A stretch of 64,000 bases of DNA from Myxococcales bacterium (GTDB lineage: Bacteria > Myxococcota_A > Polyangia > Polyangiales > Polyangiaceae). Below are positions 63,679 through 64,000 of the stretch, in pieces; position 1 is the stretch's first letter; each line of letters starts with the position of its first letter. The stretch is taken from assembly GCA_025359105.1 (NCBI GenBank), contig JANYHK010000010.1, positions 1-64,000 on the forward strand, written 5' to 3'. The position numbers and the translations under genes are program-made. Below the pieces are notes generated by a model. The model was given only the letters and a program-made list of their open reading frames with translations, was not told the DNA's origin and did no database searches.

Positions 63679-64000
63679 TAGAAACGTGGGGTGACTTATG
63701 GCGGCACCCGCACCAAAGGTCAATCGGTTCGTGTCGGCGCGCGGCGGCCTTCGGCGTTTCGGGCGACTTTCCCGCCCGCAAACCGAGTCGCGGAGCGCCT
63801 CGGAGAACCCCGCGCACCTCTCCGCAGGCGCGGAGCCAAAAAATCCCCCTGGATGGTTGTTTTTTGCCCGGGGTGGTCTCGTCAGATCCAGTGTGGCTAA
63901 ACTCTCGAAAGGTCGATCGGCGGATTCCAGCCAGGGTGCAAATGTGTAACTAACCAGAAACTTTCAAAAAATCCGCTGCGGACACCCTTCCCAACCTCCC
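63679..64000. other. Region beyond the tRNA gene
   Basis: The final 322 bases contain the tRNA promoter (63695-63723) and then an untypically AT-rich stretch from about 63895. I see no convincing gene in it. The short open frames lack ribosome sites and motifs. A gene may begin past the window edge. Confidence 0.5.
63695..63723 (-). promoter_or_regulatory. Sigma70-type promoter of tRNA-Pro
   Basis: On the minus strand TTGACC (63723-63718) and CATAAG (63700-63695) are separated by exactly 17 bases. They match the -35 consensus at five of six and the -10 consensus at four of six positions. The -10 ends 16 bases before the tRNA's 5' end, so transcription would start about ten bases upstream of it. 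Confidence 0.75.

Noticed and set aside
63698-63949. 83-codon plus-strand frame beyond the tRNA
   Set aside because: Its start overlaps the tRNA promoter on the other strand, and the translation has no recognisable domain.

Overview
This is a very GC-rich, densely coded bacterial chromosome segment. I infer a myxobacterium (Myxococcota, probably Polyangiales), without a database search. The grounds are: two eukaryote-type Ser/Thr kinases with secreted TPR partners, many large lipoproteins and secreted peptidases, an NtrC-type sigma54 activator, GTG/TTG starts, ATGA/GTGA gene overlaps, and a secreted protein carrying the Asp/Asn-Gly-Asp-Cys segment common in myxobacterial exoproteins. No phage, transposase or CRISPR array is visible.

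Layout. 1-14.8 kb: housekeeping and accessory genes on mixed strands (Uma2 nuclease-like protein, homoserine dehydrogenase, Ser/Thr kinase with a divergent TPR/PEGA-like partner, Lon, DUF1015 protein, secreted M23 peptidase-like protein, a two-gene nucleotidyltransferase module resembling toxin-antitoxin pairs, PurD, a PilZ-like protein). The gaps hold four hexanucleotide arrays (NCCGAC/GTCGGN) in two inverted pairs, a nested palindrome at the left end, and one copy of a dispersed palindromic element whose second copy is near 25.5 kb. 14.9-25.5 kb: a leftward cluster of a beta-barrel-like protein, a 1174-residue metzincin lipoprotein and an approximately 979-residue lipoprotein, then a rightward kinase with a TPR/PEGA-like partner that repeats the architecture at 2.3-4.9 kb.

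25.7-41.4 kb: one long leftward type II secretion operon, gspC-(small membrane protein)-gspD-E-F-(GspG-like protein without a prepilin motif)-gspG-H-I-J-K-L-M-N, ending in a btpA-family gene. Junctions from gspG onward mostly overlap by a few bases. Immediately upstream is an NtrC-type response regulator. A good -24/-12 sigma54 promoter lies just before gspC and an inverted repeat sits at enhancer distance, so the operon is probably under sigma54 control. A NtrB-type histidine kinase gene 2.5 kb further on is a candidate partner.

43-54.3 kb: ferredoxin/unknown/isochorismatase operon, lipoprotein, histidine kinase, bioA, then a leftward group (lipoprotein, HEAT-repeat protein, Wzy-like membrane protein with TPRs, lipoproteins, cupredoxin). 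54.3-60.3 kb: dienelactone hydrolase followed by a compact, self-contained galactitol-family PTS (EIIA, EIIC, an HPr-EI fusion, EIIB) with overlapping genes, a small PH-like membrane protein and gpsA. 60.3-64 kb: a membrane M28 peptidase, remnants of toxin-antitoxin genes, and tRNA-Pro(CGG) on the minus strand with a recognisable sigma70 promoter. Gene functions rest on motif recognition by eye. Operon, regulatory and element interpretations are inference.
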